Origin: Piscicola geometra
Lineage: Eukaryota; Annelida; Clitellata; Hirudinida; Piscicolidae
NCBI GenBank assembly: GCA_943735955.1
Contig: OX030963.1
Location: 1,301,931-1,365,930, forward strand
Reading direction: 5' to 3'
DNA length: 64,000 nt
In this document: positions 41,201 to 52,917 of the stretch, piece by piece
Numbering within the stretch: position 1 is the first letter of the stretch
Layout of the letters: the number at the start of each line of letters is the position of its first letter
Notes under the pieces: model-generated
Database searches by the model: none
Told to the model about the DNA's origin: nothing
The model's input: the letters and a program-made list of their open reading frames with translations, nothing else
Made by a program: the position numbers and the translations under genes

Positions 41201-44200
41201 GAGGTTACGCTTTGGGTGCTTTATAAACCACTCTAGGTGCCAGCTACTGAAAAACCAAAGCTGACGGTAGACTCGACGGTGAAACAAGAGATTGAATTTC
41301 AAGCGAACGTACTGGAAGTCGTGAGATTGAGGAAGGATGAGTTTGGAGACGTTTTAAGCTGTTCCTTCTCTTCCCTTCTCACTGATGTGCAACAGCCCTC
41401 TACATTCCTAATCACGAACTCAGCAACTCCAGGTTAGCTCGTCGGTTTTGTGCTTTGCAAGCAAATTGGAATATTAAATCATTCCTTGTTGTCTCTTTGT
41501 TACAGGCAAAGTGATGATAAACAGCGACGTGGCCATTTACCGTGGAAGGCCTGTGGCTGGAACGTATCAGTTTGGTGCTACGGGAGCAGCTAAAGAAGGG
41601 AAAACGTTGACATTAGAGGTATTTATTTATAGGGAAACAAATAAGTAATACTTTTTTAAACATATATTTAATAAATGTCGTTCTTTGATGAAATAGTATT
41701 TTATTTAGTTTTTAACCTTTAAATTTTTCGAGTTTAATATTTATACGTTTTTCTTATTATTTGTCAAGCTCCTGAGCCCTCAACTAGCTACTATCGAGTT
41801 CAACCTTGCGAAAGTAAACTCCAAAGCGATTCAACTGACTAAAGGAAAGCCTCCTATGAAAGTGTTATTCGCCGCTGATGAAATTCCTGATGGTTTGCAA
41901 ACACAAATTAAAATAATAAACCAGAGAGACAATAGAGTTGAAATGAAGATCACGAGAGGAAAATTACGTTGGTATTTGAATTTTTTGAGTTTGCTTAAAT
42001 TGAATAAGTTTTTAAGCTTAATTGAACCAAATGTATAAATCTAATTCATAAAAATTGATGAGTCAAAAAATAGTGTTGTTTTAATAATTATTTTTATTTT
42101 TAAGTTTTGTATTTATTCAAAAAATATATTTTAATTTTCGAAATGTTACCTTTCATTTCAAAATGTTTTCTCAACATTTTACCAGCAATATCTAAGTATT
42201 TTTTCAATATCTAAGTTTTTCCAATAACTAAGTTTTTTCCAATATCAAGTTTTTTTTCAATATTCAAGTTTTTTTCAATATCTAAATTTTTTTTCCAATA
42301 TCTAAGCTTTTTTCCAATATCTAAGTTTTTTCCAAGATCTAAGTTTTTTTCAAGATTTAAGTTTTTTCCAATATCTAAGTTTTTTTCCAATATCTATGTT
42401 TTTTACAATATCTAATTTTTTTCCCAAAATTCAAAAATTTTAATCAAAGTTTCTATTAAACTTTTTTGTATATTGACATTTTTATTTTAAGTTTTTTCCT
42501 AATTAGGTATTTATTATATTTAAGTTTTTTTATTCAATAGAAATAATAACACCTTTCTTTCAAGCTCCTTCACAGGCGAAAGTTCTCGATCGGAAGGATT
42601 GTAAAATTGACACCACCGGCTTCGTTGGCAAAGCGACAGATCTTCAAGCGGACGTACTGGAAGTCGTGAGAATGAGGAAGGATGAGTTTAAAGGCGTTTT
42701 AAGCTGCTCCTTCTCTTCCCTTCTCACTGACGTGCAACAGCCCTCTAAATTCCTAATCACGAACTCAGCAACTCCAGGTTAGCTCGTCGGTTTTGTGCTT
42801 TGCAAGCTAATTGGAATATTACATTATTCCCTGTTGTCTCTTTGTTACAGACGAAATAAGCATAGACAGAAAAGTGGCTATTTACCGTGGAAAGCCTGTG
42901 ACTGGAAAGTATAAGTTTGGTGCTCAGAGCGAAAATCAAGTAACAAAACTAGAACTCCAGGTGGTTATAAAGTTTTTCAATTTCAAAAATATTAATGTTA
43001 AAATAATTTATTTTTTTTGTTTTATCGATAAATTATGAAGTTCATTTAATAAAATAATGCTATGTTTTTTCTATTTTGAATCGTTTAAAACTTCAAAATA
43101 TTAATTTCTGAAGTATTTTTTTCAGCTCCTGCAACCTGATGAAGCCTCTATAGAATTCGACATAATAAACGCTGAGGCACAAACAGAAGAGGACACAATA
43201 AAAAGGGTCCAAATGGATATTATTAAAAATTCTTCTTTGTATTTCTTTAAGGACGAACTTAAAAGTACCGAGCCTACAGGCTTTAAAATAATACAAAAGA
43301 ATGAAGCTAGAATTCATATGAAGATTGAACGAAAAGTTGTTGGTTGGTATTTGAAAAGTTTTACTTTGTTGAACCAAACACTTGTCTTTGACCAGAAATC
43401 AAAACTAATTGAACTATTTCATTAACCTTATTAACTAGTCCAAAATTCTAAATTAATTTCTTAAATCCCAAGATTTTGAAGAAATGTTGCCGGAACACTC
43501 AGGTTTTATAGACAACCACAAAAATTTCTTTCTGAGAAGACCTTCGCACCAGAGAGATATTACTCTGATCCTCAAGGTTTTTAGTTAATAAAAAAAGTTC
43601 TATATCAATTTTTTAAAAATTGGTTTTAATTTAATGTCAATACTTTCTTCCTGATTGATTAGATTTTATTTAGATTTAATCAGTTATTTTATCTTTTTAA
43701 ACTATTCTCTTAAGTAAAATAAACTAATAGAGTAATTCAATGAAAAGTTTCTATACTGAAATTAATTTTTAATAAAGTTTTCGATACAAATTTTATTTTT
43801 AAGAAACTTATTCTACAAACACCCTACCCAGACCACGCCAGACTCGTCTAAACCGACGAGCACTTTGACCATTGGTGATGACGTTGTCGAGGTTGGCCGG
43901 GTTCCCACGTACTACCACATTCGGCAGAAAGACTTCACTTCTTCCAAAGAACTGCTCATCAAACTGAAGGAAGGTGGTGCGAAAGTGAGGTACACAGTGA
44001 TCGATGAAAATGGTGAGTTTTTTTTAGCTTGGTGGTTTAGTTCTTCATTCATTATTTATTTGGTTACAGGAAGCATAGACAGTGACGTGGCCATTTACCG
44101 TGGAAGGCCTGGGAATGGAACGTATCGGTTTGGAACGCCAGATGGGAAAGATACTGAAATAAAGAAAGTTTTCAAACTTAAGGTATTTCCTAAAGTTGTC

Positions 44201-44597
44201 AAATTAAAAAATATTTTATTTAATAAAAAAATAGAAACAAAAATTTGGTTTTTACGAAAAAATATGCAATTAATTTAATATTTAATTGCAATTTTTACCT
44301 TTAACTTTTTTTAACCTTCAATATATTATTTATTTTTTGTGTGGATTATTTCAGTTTCAGCTTCTGAGCCATGGACCAGCTTCTATAGAGTTTGACATCA
44401 TAAACTATGGGACTCTGAAATCCGGAGAGTTCAAAACGGTTCAACTTGGCCCGAACGAAGCATCTAAGTATCAGTTATTCTTTGCTGAGGAAATTTACGA
44501 TCACTTTGCAACAGACTTTAAAATTAAAAACGAGAAAGACGGTATAATTGAAATGAAAATCACGAGAATGCTATATGGTACGTATGTGACAGATTAA
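38261..44597 (+). CDS. Gene 4 (class B, rearranged chimera), about 720 aa if exon 7 is skipped
   Basis: Usable exons: 38261-38309, 39981-40069, 40289-40529, 40632-40732, 40904-41099, 41506-41618, 41769-41967, 42565-42777 (fused exon), 42851-42960, 43126-43342, 43473-43576, 43832-44012, 44070-44182, 44361-44597; 2163 nt, open. Order: signal peptide, modules 1 and 2, module 4, a hybrid module 1/3, module 4', module 5', second module-4 type, then TYVTD stop. Exon 6 is deleted; using the intact exon 7 (41237-41432) would give a stop at 41248-41250, so exon 5 must join exon 8 to keep the frame. Exon 3 is enlarged (241 nt) with a GQGQGQG stretch. The EGF exon is gone. A good donor (G|GTACGT at 44577/44578) could instead splice to the GPI exon at 46456, giving an anchored form. 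The gene may alternatively be decaying. Confidence 0.55.
38398..39845 (+). repeat. 19-bp satellite array in gene 4 intron 1
   Basis: About 1.45 kb of CCAATATCTAAGTTTTTTT units, with a run of CCAATGTCTAAG variants near 39220-39330. It is followed by the unique flank CCCAAAATTCAAG...TCTCAAG that leads into exon 2. Confidence 0.95.
41237..41432 (+). pseudogene. Stranded exon 7 of gene 4 (phase mismatch)
   Basis: Intact 196-nt exon beginning GTGCCAGCTACTG in phase 0 and ending in phase 1. Its partner exon 6 is missing. The deletion junction lies at 41212-41218, where TTGGGTG matches both an intron-5 site and the exon-7 approach. Inclusion after exon 5 causes an immediate stop. Confidence 0.8.
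42185..42430 (+). repeat. Satellite array replacing the EGF exon in gene 4
   Basis: About 13 units of the 19-bp satellite after CCAGCAATATCTAAG. The same junction type occurs in gene 6 near 62815. Gene 2 has the EGF exon at this place. Confidence 0.9.
42565..42777 (+). other. In-frame fused exon (front of exon 2 with back of exon 7) in gene 4
   Basis: Starts like exon 2 (APSQAKVL...CKIDTTGFVGKAT) and from about 42637 continues as exon 7 (DLQADVLEVVRM...FLITNSATP). Length is 213 nt, phase 1 at both ends, fully open. It removes what would be the remainder of module 1', module 2' and the front of module 3' as one deletion and keeps a symmetric exon. Confidence 0.85.
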
Positions 44598-45338
44598 AAG
44601 TGGGTCAATTGAAACATTTTCCTTGATTAAAAATGAAAATAATTAATACAATTTAAAGGCAATTTGTGAAATAGGCAAAATTTTAAAGCAATCCATGAAA
44701 TGCTTGATTCAATCAGACAATCTTCAGAATAAATCGTTTCAATTTTGTATAAAAGTTTTATTCAGTTAAATATTTAATTTCAAGAAGTTAGAGGTTAATA
44801 GCATTTTATTTATTAAATAGGATAAAATAATTTCAATGTTTAAATTATAATTTTTGTCTACAGTTTGATTGAATAAGACATTCTATCGATTGCCTAAAAA
44901 TATTAGGAATTCCGTGGGGTTTTCAATTCTTCACTTTGCCTGTAACATATACAGAGTTATTTGTATTTTAATTGAAAAAAACTAAGATAGAATGTTTTGC
45001 TGATGAATTTATTGATAACAGTGTAAATATCACGATGTAACAAGAAATAAAAAATTAACTCATAATCATTTTCAAATAACTAAATGCATCAAAATATTAA
45101 TTTGTTGAACATTACCACCATTTATCCATATATTTAGAAATACTTATTTTTCAAATCGTTTTCAACTTATTTATATGTACTTTCTCTCTTTTTTTATAAT
45201 CTTTTTGTTAGTTTTATTTTATTATTTATTAAATATCATTTAGTTATCATGTGCACATTTTCACAATTAGTCTTCACAAAACTAGAGCGTTCACACAAAC
45301 ATTCGAAATTACGAAAGAAAAAGTGAAAATAATTCGAT

Positions 45339-46318
45339 CTAGATTTGACAGTTTGCTTTCGTTCCGTGTTTGATCAAGTCTGAAAATAAAAATTAATAAT
45401 TTTTTGTTTTTAAATTTTATAAACAGCAATCGAAAATGTTTAATTAATTTAAAATGGTCAAACAGGCTCACTTGTACAATGTAACAGGGCCACACAAGAA
45501 TTCTCATCTTTTCCACAAATCCCTTTTTCCTCCTCATCTTCCTCTCTTCCATGAACTTTGCATTGACTTCTCCCAAGCCAATCCCCCTTGCAACCACCCA
45601 CAACCTTCATATCCAAACGTCTCAAACGAGGAGTAAAACAAGTCTCCTGCCACCTAGCGAGTCTTTTAAAACTTTCTCTAATCGCCAAAACCTCCAACAA
45701 CACCGTTAATACCACCACTAAAACCGCCATACACCAGCCCACAGCGCCCACCACCTCTCTCCAGACGCTGAACGCATCTCTCGTCAACACACCTTCAACG
45801 AACGTGGCCGCACAAAGAGCGATCATCGCCGTTGGAAACAACACCACAGAGATGTACGCTGTTAGTTCTGAGTGGATGTGCTGTCGCTTGAAGACTCTGT
45901 AGGCTTCTTCGTAGCGATTGACCAAGGCCGAACCAATCGTGCTCCCCGAAAAGTTGTCTTGCTGCAGCCAAGAGATGAGGGGTGAGTCGATGAGAAGTGT
46001 GTTTATCCAAGCTTCTTTCATCCTTTCTTCCTCCATGCTGAAGCTATAATCATCATCAAGACCACTCTCATCCATATCCATCTTGTACCACCACACCCTC
46101 GAAAGATTACTCTTCTTTAGCGCTGTACTTTTCAAAGGCTTTTTCGCGCAAGTGATGATGATGATCACAAGAGTGCTGATAACGATACCGACTAATTGAG
46201 CAATTAGTATAACCAGAATGGATGGGATGGCTTGGAAGGATGGAGTGTATCCAAAGGAGTAGTAAAAAGACAAGATGAGAAACGACGAAACCAGCCCTGC
46301 AATCCATCCAACCAGCAT
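45339..46318 (-). CDS. Antisense multi-pass membrane protein, copy 2 (295 aa), nested before the GPI exon
   Basis: Minus-strand exons 46318-45472 and 45379-45339 (847 + 41 nt), intron with GTGAGC donor and TTTTATTTTCAG acceptor. Four hydrophobic segments: residues about 1-25 (MLVGWIAGLVSSFLIL), 30-55 (ILVILIAQLVGIVIS), about 145-170 (ISVVLFPTAMIALCAATF) and about 187-210 (VGAVGWCMAVLVVVLTVLL). An acidic loop (MDESGLDDDYSFSMEEE) lies between the second and third. The C-terminus becomes CTNLIKHGTKANCQI by splicing; without splicing it would end SEPV. The start is the first ATG after upstream sequence that differs by an indel between copies. I do not recognise the family. It lies opposite the interval between the last module exon and the GPI exon of gene 4 and is duplicated with that unit. 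Confidence 0.62.
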
Positions 46319-46455
46319 TCCAGCAGCTCTTTTTCCAGGTTAATTCTAATACGCTATTTACCTATTTTGAAAGCAATTTTCATCTTTATTCATTAAACAC
46401 CGCTACTAATCCACTTACTCTCTTTGAATTAAATTTCAATATGAATGAATTTAAG

Positions 46456-46532
46456 ACGGCTCTGCTGGTTTGAAGCAGTCGATTGCAGCTGTCTTGGTGG
46501 TCAGCCTTCTCTCCTTCTTGCTCCACTACTGA
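46456..46532 (+). other. GPI-anchor exon at the end of the gene 4 unit
   Basis: 77-nt exon encoding (N/D)GSAGLKQSIAAVL plus a hydrophobic tail and stop, almost identical to the last exons of genes 1 and 3. It is phase 1 at its acceptor and so compatible with the last module exon (donor after 44577). Use requires splicing over about 1.9 kb that contains the antisense gene. An AATAAA follows at 46590-46595; the nearer signal is mutated to AATGAA. Confidence 0.6.
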
Positions 46533-46599
46533 TCCCGCCACCGTCAGCCGATGCTGAATGAACTTTAAATATTTAGGAAGATTTATAGAAATAAACTTT

Positions 46600-47560
46600 C
46601 ATACATTTGAACCAAATGAGTAGACTTGAAATATATTCACAAAGACATATATTCGTGATTTTGAAAACATTTTGATTGAATGGCGCTTGCAATCATGCGA
46701 TTATTGGAGGTGTTGAGGCGGTCGGAGTTGATCAAAAACACTTGAGTGAACTTTGTAGAGTTGGAAACAGCTAGATTTGTTCAAATAACCTATCTTGCTA
46801 TGACTTTTCAAACTTAGATTCAGGTTGGCCTTTTTTTAAAATTAGTTTTCGATGCTGAGTTTTGGGCTTATAGATTGGCATTTTAACTTTTAATCCGCTT
46901 CTTTGAATTTATAAGTTGAAAATAAACTTTTCAAGATTTACTAACCTCTTCAGTTCAATTAATCGCCTTCAACATATATATTTGAATAAATATATTATTT
47001 CAAAATAACTGTTACGAAAAATTAATTAAACTTAATATTGTGAAATAATTATTAGAAATAGCAAACAGCGCTGTAATTGTTCAAGCCTTCATGAAAACCT
47101 TTTAGACTAAATTCCGCGTCGCTACTCCATCAAATTTGCCATCCAAGTAGCCTTGGGGATCATACGGGTTATTCGCCACTAGAAAAGTCTTCATTATTAT
47201 TAATACTATTCTTAATATTATTAATAATAATATTTAATTTTTACTTATTATTATTGCGTGAAAAACACTTAAAATTTCAAGGATTAACTTGGACTTTGTC
47301 AATAAAACACTCAAACATTTTGGGAGTGTTAAGAATCCTCAAGTTAATAAATATCGTATATAATTTTTTTTCTTTAAAAATTTGAATAATTTTATAATAT
47401 TTTCTTTTTTGCGTATTGATCATTTATTTGCGTATTTATAATAAAAATGTATGAGTTCTCATTAAAACATTTCGAATTGTTTAAAAACTCAACCTTAAAG
47501 AAATTGAAGAGCTTTTGAAATAACTTCGGCACCTTGAAGACGAATTGAAAAACAAAAATC
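46600..47560. other. Intergenic spacer between genes 4 and 5 (repeated unit)
   Basis: Homologous to the spacers at 14.6 and 37.1 kb. No gene is seen. Confidence 0.7.
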
Positions 47561-47719
47561 TCGATGATTGAGCTCCTCTTCATGATCCAACGCAGTTCTT
47601 ATATTAGTCGATCTTGAGTCTCCAAACTTCATTCAATCGATCTACATCGACCTCTGCTTCATTTATTTCGTGGTTTAGTTCGATTTATAACTTTGAAGAG
47701 CGACTTGGAGGAAGGAAGA
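47560..47719 (+). promoter_or_regulatory. Gene 5 core promoter with altered TATA box
   Basis: The shared block is present, but the TATA box reads TATATTA (47600-47606) instead of TATATAA, and upstream positions also differ (CCAACGCAGTTC). Leader and ATG 47720 are normal. Confidence 0.65.
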
Positions 47720-50700
47720 ATGAGAGAGATGTTGACTTTGGTGGTGCTTTTGGTTGCACTCTCCGCAGGTTTGAGTGCCAGTTATTTTAATTTCATCGTA
47801 TTTATAAAAATTAAATAAGACTCAAAGATACATTTTTTAAAATATAGTTTTAAAATTCAAGTTTTTTCTTTTCAAGTTTTTTCTTTTTCAAGTTTTTTTC
47901 TTTTCAAGTTTTTTTCTTTTCAAGTTTTTTTCTTTTCAAGTTTTTCTCTTTTCAAGTTTTTTTCTTTTCATGTTTTTTTCTTTTCAAGTTTTTTATTTTT
48001 AAAGTTTTTTTCTTTTTAAGTTTTTTTCTTTTCGAGTTTTTTTCAATATCTAAGTTTTTTTCTAATATCTAAGTTTTTTTCTAATATCTAAGTTTTTTTC
48101 CCATATCTAAGTTTTTTTCCAATATTTATGTTTTTTTCCAATATCTAAGTTTTTTTTCCAATATTTAAGTTTTTACCAATAGCTAAGTTTTTTTCAATTT
48201 CTAAGTTTCTTTCAATTTCTAAGTTTTTTCCAATATCTAAGTTTTTTCCAAAATCTAAGTTTTTTTCCAAAATCTAAGTTTTTATCAAAAATCTAAGTTT
48301 TTTCCAATATCCAAGTTTTTTTCCAATATCAACGTTTTTTTCCACTATCTAAGTTTTTTTCCAATATCTATGTTTTTTTCTAATATCTAAGTTTTTTTCT
48401 AATATCTAAGTTTTTTTACCAATATCTAAGTTTTTTTACCAATATCTAAGTTTTTTTCCAATATCTATGTTTTTTTCCAATATCTTAGTTTTTTTCCAAT
48501 GTCTAAGTTTTTTTCCAATATCTAAGTTTTTTTCCAATATCTAAGTTTTTTCCAATATCTAAGTTTTTTCCAATATCTAAGTTTTTTACCAACATCTAAG
48601 TTTTTTTCCAATATCTAAGTTTTTATCCAATATCTAATTTTTTTTCCAATATCTATGTTTTTTCCCAATATCTAAGTTTTTTTCCAATGTCTAAGTTGTT
48701 TTACCAATATCTAAGTTTTTTCTAATATCTAAGTTTTTTACAATATCCAAGTTTTTTTGCAATATCTAAGTTTTTTTCAAATATCTAAGTTTTTTACCAA
48801 TATCTAAGTTTTTTTCCAATATCTAAGTTTTTTTAATATCTAAGTTTTTTCCCAATATCTAAGTTTTTTTTCCAAATTAAAGTTTTTATATCAAATTTTT
48901 ATATTAAACTTTTTTATATCTTACATTTTTTAATAAAGTTTTTTCGAATAAAATATTTATTATATTTATTTTTTTTTAATTCAATTGAAATAATAACACA
49001 TTGATTTTATTTTTCTTCCAAGCTCCTTCACAGACAACTTTTCTCACTCCGACGGATTGTAAAATTGACACTTTTGGCTTAGTTGTCTCCCATCACCAAG
49101 AGAGAACTTTGACGTTGGAGGTGGGAAGGATGTCTGTGAAACTGAATTGAACCTGATATACTAACATTAAATTGAGTTTAATAAAATAGGTTTTAATCAA
49201 AATAACTAAGTTTTGTTTAAGTAAAATGATTGAATAGAATAATAAAAGTTTTTTAAAATAAAATGGTTTTATAATACTCAAACTGAATTTTATTAAATTA
49301 AAATAAATTTGATTGAATAATCTAAGTTTTAAAAAATAAAATATTTTTATTGAATTATTTTACTAATATAAAATCCCATTTAGTTGAAATGAAGCTTAAA
49401 CATTATTTAAAATAATATTTTTATATTTTCTCCTAGATAAAGACCAATCCATCAAATGTACCAGAAATCGAGTTTAAACTTAAATGGCTTCCAAGAGGTG
49501 ACTTGGATGTGACTTTGCACGCTGGCAGAAAAACTATCGCTAGAATAGATACAATTTACACTTTGAGTGCAAGAAGTTGTGAATTTGTTGGAGAAGGTGT
49601 GGAGATTGAGGCTACCGTAAGCGCTGTAGATTCCCCTATAGGTATGTCATTAAAAACAATTAAATGGAGAAAATTTCAGACATTCTAATTCAACTGTTAG
49701 ATTTATTAACCAAATTTAATGTTTTCATTTTATATCTGAAGATATTGGTGAGGGTGAAACAGTTGAAATCTTCAAGTTTGACGAAGAGAAGAAACTAAAG
49801 ATGGCACGTGGTGATAGGGAGCATGTGCCTATACGCTTTGAGGTGCGTTCCTTGTTAAAATGTGGAAAAGTACTTCAAAGGCTACCCCTAATGAGCTAAT
49901 GTTTTGATAATTCATTAAATTAATGTCTTAAATTTATGTTTAAACCATTAGGAATAATTTAATTTATTTTAGAAAAAAATAAACAAAATGGAATAGAGAA
50001 TTATGCATTTTTTTTTTCAGGTTAAGGAAAAAGCTGATAAAAAAGCCACTTTTGCTTTCAAACGTGCCAACGTAGATGTAGATCTTCCGAGTCAGAAAGA
50101 GACCTTGGTGGTGGTGCCAAAAAGCAAGTTTGTAGATGGTCAGCCTGATACATTAGATGTGACGATGAATGTAGGAGCTGAAGGGCATGTGGTCATCACC
50201 AATGCCAAGGGAGGTGAGTAGGGGTGGAGTCGTTTGAAAGCTTAGCGGGACTTTTTGAGACTTTTGATGTTGCAATAGTTTTAGGGCAAAGTATTGTTTG
50301 TGGCGTGAATGGGAGAGGTTACGCTTTGGGTGTTCAGGGAAAGAGAGTTTAGAGTAAAAGAAATATTTTTTCGTTTTTTAGTCTCCACAAAACTTGCCAA
50401 AAATATTTTTTGGAATTTGAGAAAAAATATGAATTAAAGTTGGAAAGGTTTGAGATCTGGGAGAATGTTTAGTTTAGATATTAAGTGAATCAAGTTAAAG
50501 TAATCTTGGAGTAAAACTGTTGAACCCTTGTTCTATAAGTTTAAATCTAGGAATTCTTCAATTCCCAATAAACTTTCCATCCTTTAGAAAAACCCACGAT
50601 AAAAAAAAACGATAAAAAAATCAACTTTGTTTGTTTCGACACAAGCTGTGCGTTCGACATTGAAAAGAAAGATGAAAATGTTCTTTTCTATGTCGAACTA

Positions 50701-52917
50701 GAAGCTGGCGTGAGTATTCTCTCGAAATATAAATGATTTTGTGTATTAATCAGTAAAAAGTTTTTTATATACATTTTTGCGATCTGTATATAAAAAAAGT
50801 ATATTCTTTCTTCATTAAACGCTTCCACATAATGATTCTGTGTTAATTGGGTGCTTTATAAACCACTCTAGGTGCCAGCTACTGCGAAACCAAAGCTGAC
50901 GGTAGACTCGACGGTGAAACAGGAGATTGAACTTCAAGCAAACGTACTGGAAGTCGTGAGATTGATGAAGGATGAGTTTGGAGACGTTTTAAGCTGTTCC
51001 TTCTCTGCATCAGAGTATTCCTTATTCCCAACCTGGAACTTATTATCTTTTTTTGTAGTAAAGCCCCCTACATTCCTAATCAAGAACTCAGCTACTCCAG
51101 GTTAGCTCGTCGGTTTGTGTTTTGCAAGCAAATTGGAATATTAAATTATTCCCTGTTGTCTCTTTGTTACAGACGAAGTGATGATAAACAGCGACGTGGC
51201 CATTTACCGTGGAAAGCCTGCGACTGGAACGTATAAGTTTGGTGATCAGAGCGAATATCAAGTAACAAAACTAGAACTCCAGGTGGTTATAAAGTTTTTC
51301 AATTGTAAAAATATTAATGTTAAAATAAAAAATTTTATTGTTCCATCGATAAATTATGAAGTTTATTTAATAAAATAATGCTATGTTTTTTCTATTTTTG
51401 AATCGTTTAAAACTTTAAAATATTGATTTTCGAATTATTTTTCAGCTCCTGCAACCTGATGATGCCTCTATAGAATTCAACATAATAAACACTGAGACAC
51501 AAACAGAGGAGGACACAATTAAAAGGGTCCAAATGGATATTCTTAAAAATTTTTCTTTGTATTTCTTTAAGGACGAACTTAAAAGTACCGAGCCTACAGG
51601 CTTTAAAATAATACAAAAGAATGAAGCTAGAGTTCATATGAAGATTGAACGAACAGTTTTTGGTTGGTATTTGAAAGTTTTAACTTCGATGAACCAAACA
51701 CTTGTCTTTGACCAGAAATCAAAACTAATTGAACTATTTCATTAACCTTATTAACTAGTCCAAAATTCTAAATTAATTTCTGAAATCCCTAGATTTTGAA
51801 GAAATGTTGCCGGAACACTCAGGTTTTCTAGACAACCACAAAAATTTCTTTCTGAGAAGACCTTCGCACCAGAGAGATATTACTCTGATCCTCAAGGTTT
51901 TTAGTTGATAAAAAAAGTTCTATATCAATTTTTTTTAAATTGGTTTTAATTTAATGTCAAAACTTTCTTCCTGATTGATTAGATTTTATTTAGATTTAAT
52001 CAGTTATTTTATCTTTTTAAACTATTCTCTTAAGTAAAATAAACTAATAGAGTAATTCAATGAAAAGTTTCTATACTGAAATTAATTTTTAATAAAGTTT
52101 TCGATACAAATTTTATTTAAAAAAAACTTATTCTACAAACACCCTACCCAGACCACGCCAGACTCGTCTAAACCGACGAGCACTTTGACCATTGGTGATG
52201 ACGTTGTCGAGGTTTGTCGGGCTCCCACGTACTACCACATTCGGCAGAAAGACTTCACTTCTTCCAAAGAACTGCTCATCAAACTGAAGGAAGGTGGTGC
52301 GAAAGTGAGGTACACAGTGATCGATGAAAATGGTGAGTTTTTTTTAGCTTGGTGGTTTAGTTCTTCATTTATTATTTATTTGGCTACAGGAAGCATAGAC
52401 AGTGACGTGGCCATTTACCGTGGAAGGCCTGGGAATGGAACGTATCGGTTTGGAATGCCAGATGGGAAAGATACTGAAATAAAAAAAGTTTTCAAACTTA
52501 AGGTATTTCTTAAAGTTGTCAAATTAAAAAATATTTTATTTAATTAAAAAATAGAAACAAAAATTTTGTTTTTACGACAAAATATGCAATTAATTTTATA
52601 TTTAATTGCAATTTTTACCTTTAACTTTTTTTAACCTTCAATATATTATTTTTTATTGTTTTTGATTATTTCAGTTTCAGCTTCTGAGCCATGGACCAGC
52701 TTCTATAGAGTTTGACATCATAAACTATGGGACTCTGAAATCCGGAGAGTTCAAAACGGTTCAACTTGGCCCGAACGAAGCATCTAAATATCAGCTATTC
52801 TTTGCTGAGGAAATTTACGATCACTTTGCAACAGACTTTAAAATTAAAAACGAGAAAGACGGGATAATTGAAATTAAAATAACGAGAATGCTATATGGAA
52901 CGTATGTTACAGATTAA
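47720..52917 (+). CDS. Gene 5 (class B): six-module secreted protein, 652 aa
   Basis: Exons: 47720-47768, 49023-49120, 49437-49641, 49742-49842, 50021-50213, 50588-50709, 50872-51100, 51173-51282, 51446-51662, 51793-51896, 52152-52332, 52390-52502, 52681-52917; 1959 nt, open. Signal peptide, then modules 1, 2, 3, 4, 5 and a second module-4 type with an N-glycosylation sequon (NGT), ending TYVTD. No EGF. It is the simplest class B gene and matches the second half of gene 2 plus its own exon 1, so it likely represents the ancestral class B layout (inference). Oddities: exon 2 is 9 nt longer (VVSHHQ region). Exon 7 carries an in-frame replacement (ASEYSLFPTWNLLSFFVV) for SLLTDVQQPS. The final donor is G|GAACGT, so the GPI exon at 54769 cannot be joined there. 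Confidence 0.75.
47856..48890 (+). repeat. Satellite array in gene 5 intron 1, two unit types
   Basis: The first 180 bp consist of CTTTTCAAGTTTTTTT units (about 16 bp). From 48045 they change to the usual CCAATATCTAAGTTTTTTT units. The array ends in the conserved flank before exon 2. Confidence 0.95.

Noticed and set aside
45588..45902. Plus-strand frame (MQPPTTFISKRLK type), also at 53901-54215
   Set aside because: It lies opposite the antisense membrane-protein coding sequence and is a shadow of its codon use.
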